From assembly GCA_026545765.1 (NCBI GenBank), contig CM048839.1, positions 47,662,677-47,726,676 of the forward strand: a stretch of 64,000 nucleotides of DNA. The letters run 5' to 3'. This stretch comes from Plantago major. Its lineage: Eukaryota > Streptophyta > Magnoliopsida > Lamiales > Plantaginaceae. Made by a program: the position numbers and the translations under genes. The first letter of the stretch is position 1. Every line of letters begins with the position of its first letter. Under the pieces are notes generated by a model. It was not told the origin of the DNA. It saw nothing but the letters and a program-made list of their open reading frames with translations, and ran no database searches. This document shows, piece after piece, positions 22,297 to 34,310 of the stretch.

Positions 22297-22637
22297 GATC
22301 AGTCACCTATGACTACCTTTAAAAACCTATTACAACTTTGGATGAGGAAACAATCCACCACTTAAACATTTCTTAAGATTTATCATTCTTTTATTTAAGT
22401 GCAGAAAGTAAGACATCAACCAAATCACAAGGTGTGATCATTGCTGTCAAGTTATCTTTTCATTAGAGAGTATCTGAGAGTAGGTTCATCAGATAACAAA
22501 ATTACAAGGCAAGCACATATAACTTTTACAAGATAAATAAGCAGCAAGTACAATGAGCAAAAATCGCACAACTAGTAGCACAACAGGAAAGTCCAAGTTC
22601 CAAGTGAACATCCTAACTAGCTGACCTTCATCCTTCT
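22297..22637 (-). other. SIRE-B 3' untranslated region
   Basis: It lies between the accessory-gene stop (22638) and the polypurine tract. No further gene was seen. Confidence 0.6.
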
Positions 22638-23469
22638 TCATTCCTTTAGAAACTCCAAATTACCATATTTCAGGCAATCTTCAGTGTATTCCTTCTGAAT
22701 GGTCCTCACCCTCGTTTCACAATCTCTGGAGGCATCACATCTCTCTTTATAGGGTTTGTCAGTAAGTCCTATGGTTATTCCTGTTATCCACAGAAACTTC
22801 CCCCATTTCCAGTAGTGAAACAACTGTTCTTCAGTGGGCTTGTAATAATCATATATCTCTCTGAGATATTCCATGTCTCCTTCAAATTCCTCTTTGGTCA
22901 TGTAGAATGACTCAAAGGGATCCACTTGCAGTTTGTTCCTCTTTCCAGATTCATCTTCAAATGTGTGCACATCCTCTGGCCTGATGTAAGGGCATTCTTT
23001 CGAGAGATCCTGTCTGGCATTCTGTCTGACTTCAACTTCAAAGTCAAGCCAGGTCTTGATTATCTCAGAATGCATCACTTTTGATCTTTTGCCTTTCTTT
23101 CTCCATGCCATCAGTTGTTGGTAATCTGGTTCTGGAATCCCATTTCCATTGGCAAGCAAGTACTTGAGTTCCATTATCCAGTAGCCATTCTTGTGAAATT
23201 TGATGCAGTTCCAGACAGAGGGCTGATCATTGCTAGTCTTCACATATTCTATTCTAGCATCCTCAAGCCTTGGAGGAAGGGTTCTTCCAAACTTGATGTC
23301 TCTATTCCTCTTCCTTCTCTATTTGGAATTCAGGCCCTTTTCTGAGGGGTCATTGGAGGATCCATCTTTCTGGATGTACTTGGTTTCTCCAGAAGGTTTT
23401 CTGGCCTTAAGAGGCTTTGCAGTTATTAGAGCAGAAGAGCTGATTCTCTTGTGATGAGTTTCCATGTGC

Positions 23470-23511
<42 letters not shown>

Positions 23512-26500
23512 ATGTCTTTCTTAAAGGTTTCAGTACCTTTGTAGCTTTCTGGAGAATTTTTTCTTCCCTTTTCAGAGATTTCTCCTTCTCCTTCTTATTC
23601 TTCAAAAACTCCCTTTCTTTTGTCACTCGAGCTCTTGGAAACTGCAGGTGGCAAGGCAGTTGTTTGAGAGGTCTTTGCCTGGGACCTTGTTGTTACTCTT
23701 TCCAGAGTAAAGGGTTGTTCCTGGTACATCTTTTCCTTACCCTTTCCTTTGGGCTTAGCTTGTTTCTGTACCTTATGGAATACCTTCTCTTCCCCCTTAG
23801 TCATAGAGGACTGATCAAAACGAGCCAAGAGATTAACATAAGAGTCAGAGAGAGACTCAAAGTTCTTTTGCATCAGAGAGTAGTTGCTTGTGAGTCTTCT
23901 GAGCTCACTTTTGAGGTCTTCATTCTGCTAATATAGTCCATGCTCTCTGTCTGTTAAAGTAGAGACCTCAGCAACCACTGTCTGTATCTTGGTGGAAGTT
24001 GTGTCAGCAATGTTGTATGCTTTCAGAGTAGCCCTGCTATCTGAGTCTTGGACTAATCCCAGATCTTTCTGAGAAAGTACTAAGTTTCTGGTTCTCTGAG
24101 CAATCATCTCAGCAAACTTAGTGAAGTTTTGTGGCACAGACTCAATTACTTCCTTGTTTTGAGCCTCTAATTCCTTCCTTATTTTGAGCAGTTCTTTGAA
24201 CCTTGTTTTATGTGTCAGTCGTAGGAGTAGGAACTTCTGAAAAGTTTGTGGGAGCCAAAATTTGTTTCTTCATATAGGGAATATCTGAGAAGTTAACTTT
24301 AGAGGAGGTATTTCCTTCTGGCTCACTTAGGAAATCATCATCTTCATCTTCTTCATCCCTGAATCCAGCGACCATTTCTTGCTTGGATTTCTTTTGCTTT
24401 CCAGAAGATGATTGGATTTCCTTTTGCTGCTTGAGTGCCTCAGTGTCCTCAGCTTCTATTTCCTCAGCAAATATCTGGGCATCAAGTCTTATGCGCTTTT
24501 GTTCAGCAAGGGCTTCTGCCTCCTTGCGATTGAGGTCATCAAGCTTATGTAGATTGGCCTGTATGTTAGCAATCTGGTCTTCCAGTGCCAGATGCAACGA
24601 ATTTGCCTCTTCCACCATCTCTTGTAGATTTGCAAGAGTTTGTGAAGTTTCTTGGACTTTCTGGGCCACGAAATCATCTTGTCTGGCGTCAGAATCCTTT
24701 TTCTGATATGGTGAGGGCTTGGATGATCTCTGAGGAGATGGGGAGGGTGAGTTTTTCCTTTCTGAAGGCTTTTCAGCGGCAAAGTTTTTCTTTGATCCAG
24801 TGATCCCTCCAGCACCAAATGGTGCATCATCATCCTCATCTTTCTTGGGATCATCTTTCTTTTCATAAGACTTAGGAGACTTGGGCATCTTTATGTCATT
24901 TTCATCCGTCTCCTCATCAGAGTCTAAATTGATGATATCATCAATTTTAATTGCCTTGCTGTCCACCGGCTCTTGCTCAGCAGGAGCAGATGCAAACGTT
25001 GATGGGAGGTTGGGATCAGTAACAATTTTGAACCATGTCTCGACTCTGTGACTTGAAGTTTCTGATCAACTTGCGTTCAACAAATCTTTTATCCACTAAG
25101 GAAGCGAATTCTTCAATTTTCGTGGGAAAAAGATTGTTGACATATTCTTCGATCTGTTCAGCCCATACCCTTTTGATTGGATTGCTCAGAAATTTAATGA
25201 GGGACATAATATTTGTCCTTCTGAGTCTTTGCCATCTTCCGAATCCAAGGATCATCTGAGGGAGGGCGTTTTTCAGGAACAGATCCAAGAGACACTCATC
25301 AGAAAGAGTTGCCAGCTGAAGGCTTTCGGCAGTGGTCTCTTGTTGAGCCTGGAAGACGAAGAGGTTTTGATTAATAATCAAAATCCTTAAGAATTCCGAG
25401 TTTAAATGGATTCAGAAATTTTGAGTTACCTGTGTCGCAACAACAGGCTCGTTTTTCTGAATCGTCGAGGCATCAGCATCCTCAGATTCTTTAACTTCAG
25501 AAGGAGCCTTGGTGGCCTCCTTTTCTTCTTTGTCTTTCTGAGCCTGAGAAATAGAAAATATATTTAACTTAGAAAGTTTTTAAAGAAATATGCTTCTTAT
25601 GGTACTAAGAATGAGTGTTAAGTACCTCTGCAGAAAGAGGCTCAGACACTTGCTTCTCAGAGAGTTTGGGATTCTTTGGCATCTTTTCTGATGATGGCTT
25701 TGAAGCCTCATCAACTTTCTCTGCTTGAGGGGACTTTGATGTCTCAGCCTCAGCAACTTCTACTTCTTCATGAGCCTGAAAGTAGAGTTTGTTAAATACT
25801 TTTGAAGAGATGTTTTTTAGAGAATTGAACATGTTATAGATCTTTCTGATGACTACCTTATCAGTAGAAGGCTCATGTTCAAGTTTGTCAGAGTCTTGAA
25901 TAGACTCTTCCTTCCCCTTTGGTGAATTTGGCTTTTCACCATCTCTTTTCTAAGTTTGAGCCCATAAGAAACAAACATAGATAGTGAGTGCTATGTTAAG
26001 AATCATAATTTGAAAAGTTAGCTTCAGAAAACTATTTCACCTGTGAGACAGGCTCGGTTTCCATTAGCTTAGGGGTTGAAGCAACCTCCTTCTCAGTTTC
26101 TGAGGTAAGCTTTTCAGCTACCTCTGCGATTCTTGTTTCTTGAATGGCCTGTAATGAAGATAAGTGTTATAAGGTTACAAGACGACATACACAAAAAGTG
26201 TCTCACATATAGAGAATTAAACCATTCATATACCTGAGCAATGTCAGACTGAGTGGTTTCTGGAACATGTTGTTGGTCTGTGAGTTGGTCGAGTTGTTCC
26301 AAGAATATACCTTCAATGGAAGTTTCAGGCACTTCGAGCCTTTCCACTGAGTGAACTATCCCTTGATGTTCTTGGAATATTTCTTCCACTACAGTGTTGT
26401 GTTCCGCAACGTCATCTTTCTGACTCATCTCTACAGATCTTACTACAGTTTCTTCTTCCAGAAATGTAGAGCTTTGTGGTCGTTGCGGTTGTTGTTCTTG

Positions 26501-27884
26501 TGGAGATCTGGATTTTGATGGGGATGCATCATCAGGGTTACTAAGTGTATATCCCCAACAACCTTTGCTATAGTAGCATCAACATCCATTAAAGGACCTT
26601 CAGAAATATTTTTCAGAGAGCTTGGTCCTTGTATAGTATTTTCTCCGCATCTGGTTGTTATTTCATCAACCATTGATGCAGGAGTATCTCCAGCAATCAC
26701 ATGCTCTTCCGAGGAGGAGCCTATGTGTAGGTCTGCTAGTTCCGTAGCAGGGGCCTCCTTGGTTTCATCTACCCTCTTATCAGCAAGAGTGCTATCTCCA
26801 TCAGCAGGAGATGTGGTCTGTGTAGGGACTGAGGTTTCTTCAGCAACAGGTGCAGCAACATGTTCAGAGAGAACTGTTTGTTCACGGCTCTCTGAGGCGT
26901 TAGTCTTCTTTCTGCCTCCAGTTTTACGTCTCTTCGAGGGAAATAATGTTGCTTCAGAGACTCCTTCCGATGCCCTTTTCTTTTGTCTGTTATGGAAATT
27001 AAGTCTACACACGAAATCACCGTATGCAACTTGCACTTCTTCTCTGAGCACTACACCAAAGTGCTTCAGAATGTAACAGATCTTCAGATCGAAAGAAATG
27101 GTCATCAGAGGTTCAGCATGACCGCGGATGATTGTGGCTTCAAAGGACTTGATGTTCTCAGCGAACTTCTTCCAGATATACCTCCCCCAGTTGAAGGGAG
27201 TTGTCCTTTCACTCAAGGTGTACATATGAGCAAGAGTACCCCATATCTCCAGAGACACCTTGTCAGCCCTCCTTTGCTTCACTCAAAACATCTGTGCAAG
27301 ATCAGGGCAAGCCAGTTCTAGGGTTCAGTGACATGCTGTCTGCGCATGTTCATAATGTCGAATGTTTCAGGAACATCCACGCTGTCCTCATTTTTTGGAG
27401 CCATGTTATTTAAGTAGAAGTCGTCAATGGCCTCCTTGGACACGTCTATCTGATGTTCATCACCAGAGTTTGGAAGTCCAAACAATTGGCAGAAGGTTTC
27501 TTCGTCAAGACATATCTTTATGTCTTGAACCTTCGAAGTAATTGACATCCATTTGGAGCCAATCTCGGTTTTACCGCGGAATTATTGCAGAATTCCAAAA
27601 CATCCATATAGGATGTGAAAGAGGATTTCACATAACAGAACTACTTGATTCCTACCTTTTCAAGCAGTTCAAGCCCTCTTCTCACTTCTGCTTGGTTGAG
27701 TGAAGCTATAAGAAGGTATTCATCAACTAGTACTCCTCCCCAGAGTACCTTGGGTCTGGTATTCCACATACTTGGGTTGAAAAATCCAGTTACCTTCTTT
27801 AATTTCCTTGATGGTAATGGTTTGCTTTGTAGCAGTACCAGAGGATGAGACTTGGGATTTTGGTGCTGCTCTTTTGGGTTCCAT
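22638..27884 (-). pseudogene. SIRE-B accessory gene (aORF): six exons, post-pol position
   Basis: The ATG at 27884 begins MEPKRAAPK. Exon 1 (27884-26234) resembles exon 1 of the SIRE-E gene (MDVLEFCNN against LDILEFCNN; FNWGRYIWKKF against FNWGKYAFNKF) but has frameshifts. Exons 2-5 are 26148-26041 (36 codons), 25961-25857 (35), 25775-25626 (50) and 25543-25430 (38). They are Glu/Pro/Ser-rich, mostly begin GCx, and are separated by 79-85-bp introns, all phase 0. Exon 6 starts at 25348. It holds a DSDEETDEND acidic block, a coiled coil (about 24700-24380), a poly-Asp tract (23466-23510) and a C-terminal Trp-rich region (WNCIKFHKNGYWIMELKYLL). The function is unknown. Its position matches the 'env-like' ORF of SIRE1-type elements, but no clear signal peptide or membrane anchor was seen. 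The acceptor AG of exon 3 is mutated to GG. Confidence 0.75.
23466..23511 (-). repeat. (GAT)n microsatellite coding poly-Asp
   Basis: About 15 CAT/ATC triplets lie on the plus strand. In the frame that matches the flanking accessory-gene sequence this reads as a run of about 12 or more Asp. Another frame gives poly-Met, which is a shadow. Confidence 0.85.
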
Positions 27885-28060
27885 CTCTTTAGTATTTATA
27901 TAGAAATAGGGAATAGAGAGATGAGAATCGTAGTCGGAATCGACAAGGATTTCTTTGCAGATATTCAGACGGATTAGAGAGTTTTTGCAGAAAAGATTAG
28001 GAATGTTTTTGCTATTTTCGTGCAAGTGATTTGTGGGATTTGGCATTTCTTTGCCAAATC

Positions 28061-28074
28061 CGCCTTTATATAGC
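28061..28074 (-). promoter_or_regulatory. TATA box upstream of the SIRE-B accessory gene
   Basis: The minus-strand 'gctatataaaggcg' lies about 180 bp upstream of the ATG at 27884. The SIRE-E gene has a TATA box in the equivalent place, which supports a separate internal promoter. Confidence 0.6.
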
Positions 28075-28084
28075 AATGCAAGTA

Positions 28085-28823
28085 CATGCGATACAGATGA
28101 ATTATGTATTTATATTACTCGCAGTTCTGCACATGCGTGGTGAAAAGGCGTTATTGCATTTAATGCAAGTGGGGTCAGTTACTTGGTTACTATGCGAGTG
28201 GGCTATTGTGGACGCATCTCGGTCGTTGAATTACAAGCGTTTCTACTGAAGGGTTTAGATTGAGTCTCAGATCAATGATATCAATCAACACATGTAATTG
28301 TGCCCATTAATGTAATTTTTCACAACTCGCCTAAGTGTCTTTCAACTTCTCAGAAACCTGTAACTAGTGGACAAAACTGGATTCCGAGATCATTAATTGA
28401 TTGCCCAGTACTTGTTTGAAATATTTCACACAGAAGGAAATTTTCAACACAAAAGAGATATTTGACGTCTGATAGGAATTGTGTTTTTGGTCAAACTATT
28501 CTTTTTGTGTTCCCCTTGACTTAGATTTCTCATGGTTTCTGAATACCCGTTTCAGAGACCTTTCTAAGTAGCATTTTCTTCAATGCCTTAGATATTTGAA
28601 TACCCGTTTCAAGTATCTTTCTGAAATAGCAAATTGTCAAAGTTTTCGACAACTGAGTTCCTGTCTCAGTAGTTTCTTCCTTTTCTTATGTATCTCTCAT
28701 AAACCTGTAGACTCTTTTAATGGTTACATGAGTTCCCGTCTCAGAAACCAATTAACACCCTTGGAGCCTTTGTTTGAACTATCAATAGAAAGTCTCATGG
28801 TGTGGCAGGTTCTTCATCAATTA
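28085..28823 (-). other. SIRE-B spacer between the deletion point and the accessory gene
   Basis: No open frame. The word 'gaaacgggtattc' and variants recur at about 28543-28745. The counterpart spacer in SIRE-E (59066-59780) also has 'acgggtatcc'. The gypsy insertion point is at the right end (28823/42485). Confidence 0.6.
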
Positions 28824-29665
28824 TGTTGATACGGAAATATGTCCAATCCGTTAAGGGCGCCATAGAGCGTGTCCTAAAGTGCATCACGGCTTAACTAGCC
28901 AATTCAGTACTGGTCCGACCTCACACGGTCCGCCCAAAGTGAATCGACCAGTACGCCGAAGTCACTACTTCCCCACAGCTAGTCCGAGCTAGCTAAGGAA
29001 AGGACTTGTAAACCTGACCAGGTCAGTACAGAGATGCCTAACGGACCGTACGAGAGAACCTCGGACGCCACCATTACTCTAAGACCGGACGTGTATAACA
29101 GGACCACTGAGATACTTCCGTGGGACTCTTGGCTCGGACATCCAGAGTCACCCAAGGGCAGATCAACCAAGCAGACAGGTCTGTTCGAGGGACTAACACG
29201 GACCCAATGGTGAAGTACTCTCAGAGGGAAAAGGTCCAAACTACCCTCCCAGGCCCACTTATCGGTATTGGATCACTGTCCACTAATGGGCCATGGGCCA
29301 AAGGTAGCATTGGTGTCCAAATCTGGATCGTACACTTGGCATCATCTCATGAGCTACCTCATGAGTATGTGATAACTATAAATACAGCACTAGGTCCAAG
29401 ACCTTAAGGTAAGTGAGAGACAATACAATAACTATAACCTCCCTCATAATTATTACATTGAGAGCTTCCAACTCTCTCTTGAGTAAAGTCTCTTACCGGA
29501 TTGACACAGGCAATCCGGGCATCTAGTTCTAACCCCCCCACTTAGTCATTTCAGGTGACTTGGTTCGGACGAGCAATCCATCGGACCTTCAAGTTGGAGG
29601 CGGGGTCTAGACCGTGTTGCTTGTAGTAGTTTAGTTAGTTAGTGTTTGAGGTTTATCCCTCAACA
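28824..29665 (+). repeat. 5' LTR of the gypsy element
   Basis: It is 842 bp, with a TATA box 'ctataaatac' at 29376-29385. It is 16 bp longer than the 3' LTR because of several short indels in the first 400 bp; the last 400 bp are almost identical. Confidence 0.95.
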
Positions 29666-29668
29666 TTT

Positions 29669-29686
29669 TGGCGCCGTCTGTGGGAA
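29669..29686 (+). promoter_or_regulatory. Primer binding site of the gypsy element
   Basis: TGGCGCCGTCTGTGGGAA lies three bases after the LTR, a primer site common in plant gypsy elements. The tRNA was not assigned. Confidence 0.8.
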
Positions 29687-29720
29687 ACGCACAAAAAGCA
29701 TCTGTGTTTCAAGTGAACCA

Positions 29721-31384
29721 ATGGCAAGAACAAGACGAACAACAAGAGTTGGTACCACAGAAGTAAGAACTCCACCAGCGCGCCCGCGGGGACGTCCGTC
29801 CACCCGGGGACGCAGGGCTGCGACGGTAAGGGGAAGATATCCAAGTGAGGGACGACCGGTCCTTCCTCGAAGAAGATGCGGCCGAAGCTTCCGACAGAGC
29901 TCAAGGCCCACCGACCCCAACAATTCACGATGCACGATGGACGATCGTCCGCACTAACGACCTTGAGCGAAATCTGGTTGACAGTCGCTAACGATCATCC
30001 AAGGTGCAGGGTCCAACAATGCTCCTCCACAACAAACCACTCCGCCAGTGGTTACGCCTCCACAGGCAGAGCCAGCAATGTCTAGGAACGGACACCGTCC
30101 GATCGAGCAGAGATTGGGGGATCAGCGACCCCAAGAGGATTTGCGAGATCTATTGGACAGGCGGGCGTCAGCCTCTCAGATCCGAGGGGAAGGAAGTCGC
30201 CAAGTGAGGAGAGAGCATCAAGACGTGAACGATAGACGCCCGGAAGCCCCACCCCCAGTGCCCCCGAGGGACAGAGATCAAGTGGCAGAAACCATTCCAA
30301 GAGCCCGCATGAACGACCTTCCCGCGGATGCGGCCATGCATCCGAGGACAGGGGAGATCATGACGGCAGACGAGATCTATGTCCAGAAAAAGGCTTTAGA
30401 GGCTCAGATTCAAAGCCTCGGACGTGTCGTAAAAGATCACGAGCAGATAACTACCGGTAGCCAAATCCCACATGTGCGGTATCATGAGAGAAGGAGAGAA
30501 ACAGGAATTCGGACCAAGTGATCCCAAACTTGGAATACTACTATGGGGACGCTTGTCCCGTGGGTCACCTAACCCGCTTCAACAGCAAGATGGATTCCAA
30601 AGGAATGAGTGACAACACTAAAGCCCTCACTTTCTCGTCCACTCTCTTCGGAGCTGCCATGGATTGGTATACCTCTTTGCCGAATAAATCAATACAGTCG
30701 TATGCAGACCTGTCTTCTAAATTCTTGGCTCGATTCGGCAAATCCAAGAGGAGAAAACGTACCGTGGAGCATCTAGCAGGCGTTATACAGGGAGAACACG
30801 AGGATCTAAGGACTTTCCTAGATCGTTTTCACACGGAGGTTCTTCGGGTTGAGCCACACAGTATTAAAGAGCGGGTCCGACACCTGTATGCTAATACTCT
30901 CAACTCGGAACTCCGAAGAAAACTCTCGAGTCAAGAGGTAAGGAGCGAAAAATACTTAGAGGACATCTGTGAGGAGGTAATATACGGAGAGGATTACAGA
31001 AGGAATGTTCCAGTGAGGGCCAGCTCCAAGAAAGCGAAGGATCCGGCGAAGCAAGATCAACGCCCGACAAAGTCTGATTCGAGAAGGGATCAAAGAGACA
31101 GGGGTTTTCACAGGGAGAGAAGTCCGCCAAGGCGATATGCGGACTATACCCGGCTCAACAGACCAAGATCCGACATCTTGGCAACTATTGTTGAGAAGAA
31201 GCTGGACGTTCAATGGCCGAAGCCCCCTCACGGCGGCCGTAAGAGTAAGAACGCAAAAGGCTATTGCAAGTTTCACAAGTGTCGCGGACACGAAACGGAC
31301 GACTGCATATTGAAAGCGAAGTGGAACACCGATAAGGGATGGAAAAGCGAGCATATCTATAAGGACAAACTCGCGATAAGATAG
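29721..31384 (+). pseudogene. Gypsy gag
   Basis: The ATG at 29721 (MARTRRTTRVGTTEVR) opens a basic N-terminal part that shifts frame near 29950 and again near 30520. The main domain (30518-31384) contains HLTRFNSKMDSKG and ALTFSSTLFGAAMDWYTSLP, the Retrotrans_gag fold. A basic linker and a CCHC-like knuckle YCKFHKCRGHETDDC follow. Gag packages the RNA in the particle. It is disrupted by frameshifts. Confidence 0.9.
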
Positions 31385-31492
31385 AATCGAAGCGGAGGAG
31401 AGAGGAGAGGACGGAACCGCCCCACTCATCGCCTTTGCCACCTCGTGACCGACTATCCACCCCATCTGGACTAACGCTCTTACCGATATCTT

Positions 31493-32422
31493 GTGATATC
31501 GAAATGGAAAACGCCCATGTCTGACGGGGTGATCAACACTATGCGGGAGGACCAACGGGGAGATAGCAAGAACGCAAGGGAGCGCACCGCGCAAAACCTC
31601 CGAAACAACGACCGAGCATATGCTAGTCCGGCGATTCCAGGCACTAACGCCATATCGTTCGATGACAGTGAAATTCCTCCTCCTACGGCAGGGGGAGGAG
31701 ACATCGAAAACCCAGATGTCCCGCTGGTGGTCTCCTTGACCATTGCAACCTACCGAGTGAATAAGATCTTGGTTGACACCGGAAGCTCCTCGAACATCAT
31801 CTCTAAAAGGACACTGGATCAGATGGAATTGGGTAGAGTCCGATATGGCAGAGTGCACACCTCCATATTAGGATTCGGAGGAGGAACTGTTCGACCCCTC
31901 GGAAGTATCATGTTACATGTCTCTCTCGGTACCTTTCCGGCAAGGGTGACACAAGAAGTCCGCTTTGTGGTGGTCGAACAAACTTTCGACTACAGTGCCA
32001 TCTTCGGACGCCCAGGTCTCAACCAGTTCCGAGCTGTTTCATCTACTCTCCACAACAGGATGAAGTTCCCAACGGCCTTTGGAGTCGGACAAGAGCTCGG
32101 TAATGTCAGAGAAGCGTGGGAATGTTATATCATGTCCACAAGAAGGGCGTCTGCGCCCGTGCTGACAGTCACAGTGACTCCCGACGCGCCTACTGTCCTC
32201 CCACCCAGGAAGGAGGACTCACAAGTCGGAATAGGAAGCCAGAAGGAAAAATTTCCTAGAACAACGCGAATCGAGCCCCGCGAGACCCTTAGAGAGATCG
32301 AAATTATTGCTGGCGATCTCGAGAAGAAAACAAGGATCGGGACCGAAATGAATGCAGAAGTAGAAATGAAGCTCGTCGCTTGTCTCCGAGAGAAAACGAT
32401 GATGTGTTACGAGTACCGATGA
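31493..32422 (+). pseudogene. Gypsy aspartic protease region
   Basis: The frame contains NKILVDTGSSSNIISKRTL, the retropepsin active-site loop (D-T-G), with the flap-side sequence FDYSAIFGRPGLNQFRAV. The 3' part runs into a charged linker with a stop at 32422 before RT. It would cleave the polyprotein. Confidence 0.9.
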
Positions 32423-33120
32423 CTGAAGGATCGACCCACGTTCTGATTCACCGTCGAACATGGATCCTTGATCAAATACATCCGGATGTAAAAGGAAAGA
32501 CTTTGGCCCCATCAAGGATGCAATCATATCCGCCGAAGTCGATCGACTCCTAAAGGCAGGACACATCGAGGAAGTCCGCTACTCCGACTGGGTTTGCAAC
32601 GTCGTTCTGGTCGAAAAATCGCCAGGCAAATGGCGGATGTGTAACGACCTCACAAGGTTGAATAAATTTTGCCCCAAGGATCCGTATCCATTGCCACGGA
32701 TAGATCAACTGGTTGACTCTACCTCCGGTCTTGTATTCTTGAGCTTCATGGACGCATACCAAGGCTTCTATCAAATTCGGATGGCCAGGGAGGACGTTAA
32801 GAGAACTGCCTTCTTCGCGGCAGGAGGAGTTTACTGCTTCAAGGTGATGCCATTCGTACTGAAGAACGCGGGAGCCACCTACCGGCTTGGTAAATCAAAT
32901 GTTCAAGGATGAGATCGGAAGACGATGGAAGTTTACGTGGACGACATGCTCGTTAAAAGTAAGGCGAGGAAGAGCATATCGAGCATCTCAACAATTGCTT
33001 TTCCATCCTGGAAGTATGGGATGGCGAATCCGAAAATGCACTTTCGAGTGAAGGAGGAAAATTTCTGATACATGGTCACGGAAAGGGAATCGCCAATCTC
33101 GAGAAAATCAAGCGATCCTA
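32423..33120 (+). pseudogene. Gypsy reverse transcriptase remnant
   Basis: Readable pieces are KWRMCNDLTRLNKFCPKDPY, PLPRIDQLVDSTSG, FLSFMDAYQGFYQI and MEVYVDDMLVKSK (YVDD). They lie in different frames, with stops near 32912 and 33065. The usual VDFT-type motif is CNDL here. It is inactive. Confidence 0.9.
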
Positions 33121-33678
33121 GATCTACCACATCCGAAAACCCTCAATGAGGTCTGCAATGCTCATAGGAAGTCTCATGTCCTTAAGCCGTTTTATTTCCG
33201 GTCGGTAGAAAAATCTTCCGTTCTTCAAAACCCTCCGGAAAGGAGAGAACTTTGTGTGGACCATGAATGTTACGAGGCTTTGAAAAATTGAAAGAATACC
33301 TCCATTCCCTCCACGCTCTCCAAGCCCGTCGAGGAGAACCACTCTACCTCTACCTAGCAATTACGGAAGAGGCAATGAGTTCCGTCCTAATCTGATTCAA
33401 GCTAACGAGCATTTGCCGATCTACTATCTTAGCAAAGCCACAGGTGGCGGAGACAAGATATGTGAAGATCGAGAGACTCGATACGCTTTAGTTTACACCT
33501 TGACGGTTAAAACCTTACTTCAAATCTCACAAAATAGTGGTACTAACTACTGAAACCTTTGAAGCAGTCCTAGGAAAGCCCGACCAATGGGCGACTCTCT
33601 AAGTGGCGATCGAGCTCGTGAATCGACATTTGCTACCAGGCTCCGTCAGCCAAAAAGGCTCAAGTCCTCGCCGACTTC
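33121..33678 (+). pseudogene. Gypsy RT thumb/connection remnant
   Basis: It lies between RT and RNase H. Fragments such as a PLYLYLA-like piece and LADFLADYP-type residues at the end show gypsy connection sequence, but frames change often. Confidence 0.5.
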
Positions 33679-34248
33679 TTGGCGGATTACCCAGAAAAAG
33701 ATTCGGAGAAAGTCCCTGACAAGCCAGTGTTTGAGTGCTTAATCACCAAACATGCAGTCCGAAATCCAGCCTCTCCAAAGTTTAACCCAGAAAACTTTGA
33801 GGAAGCCCAGTTCCTCAATCGACCCCTCCCTTCATTAGAGGAGGAAACTCGGGTCAACCAAATGTTTCTACTTGCTGATGATCCCAGAGACCCCAGTTCG
33901 GACAGCATCGGAACGAAAATCACTGGCGGGAATGAACCAAGAAGCAGGCTGCATTTCGCAGGAGACCTCCAAATCAAGGAACATCCTTCTGATATTTGGA
34001 CATTGGAAGTCGATGGTTCTTCCACTGGAAGAGTGGGAGGGATTGGAATCTACCTTAGGAGCCCGCGGGGCGCGGAACTCGACTATGCGGTTTCCTTGGA
34101 CTTCAAAGTTACAAATAATGAGGCGGAGTATGAAGCGCTCTTAATGGCTGCGATCGCCAAGTCTCCAAGCCGGAAGGTCAAAGCTTACACGGACTCAAAT
34201 TGTCCAAGCCCAATTTTTGAAATTTTGCCACGAAGGGTCCTTCAATGA
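33679..34248 (+). pseudogene. Gypsy RNase H
   Basis: IWTLEVDGSSTGRVGGIGIY and FKVTNNEAEYEALL supply the first Asp and the Glu of plant gypsy RNase H; KAYTDSN gives the next Asp. The frame is lost afterwards at about 34200 and ends at 34248. Confidence 0.9.
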
Positions 34249-34310
34249 TCAAGTATCTTAAGCTACTCAAGAATGAGGCCACCACTTGAGGAATTCACCA
34301 CGAAAAGTTT

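Noticed and set aside
23426..23626. Frame with a poly-Met run
   Set aside because: Wrong frame of the GAT microsatellite; the poly-Asp frame fits the flanking gene.
30956..31858. 300-codon minus-strand frame opposite gypsy gag/protease
   Set aside because: GC-rich shadow of the plus-strand domains; no TATA box or domain, unlike the real antisense genes further right.
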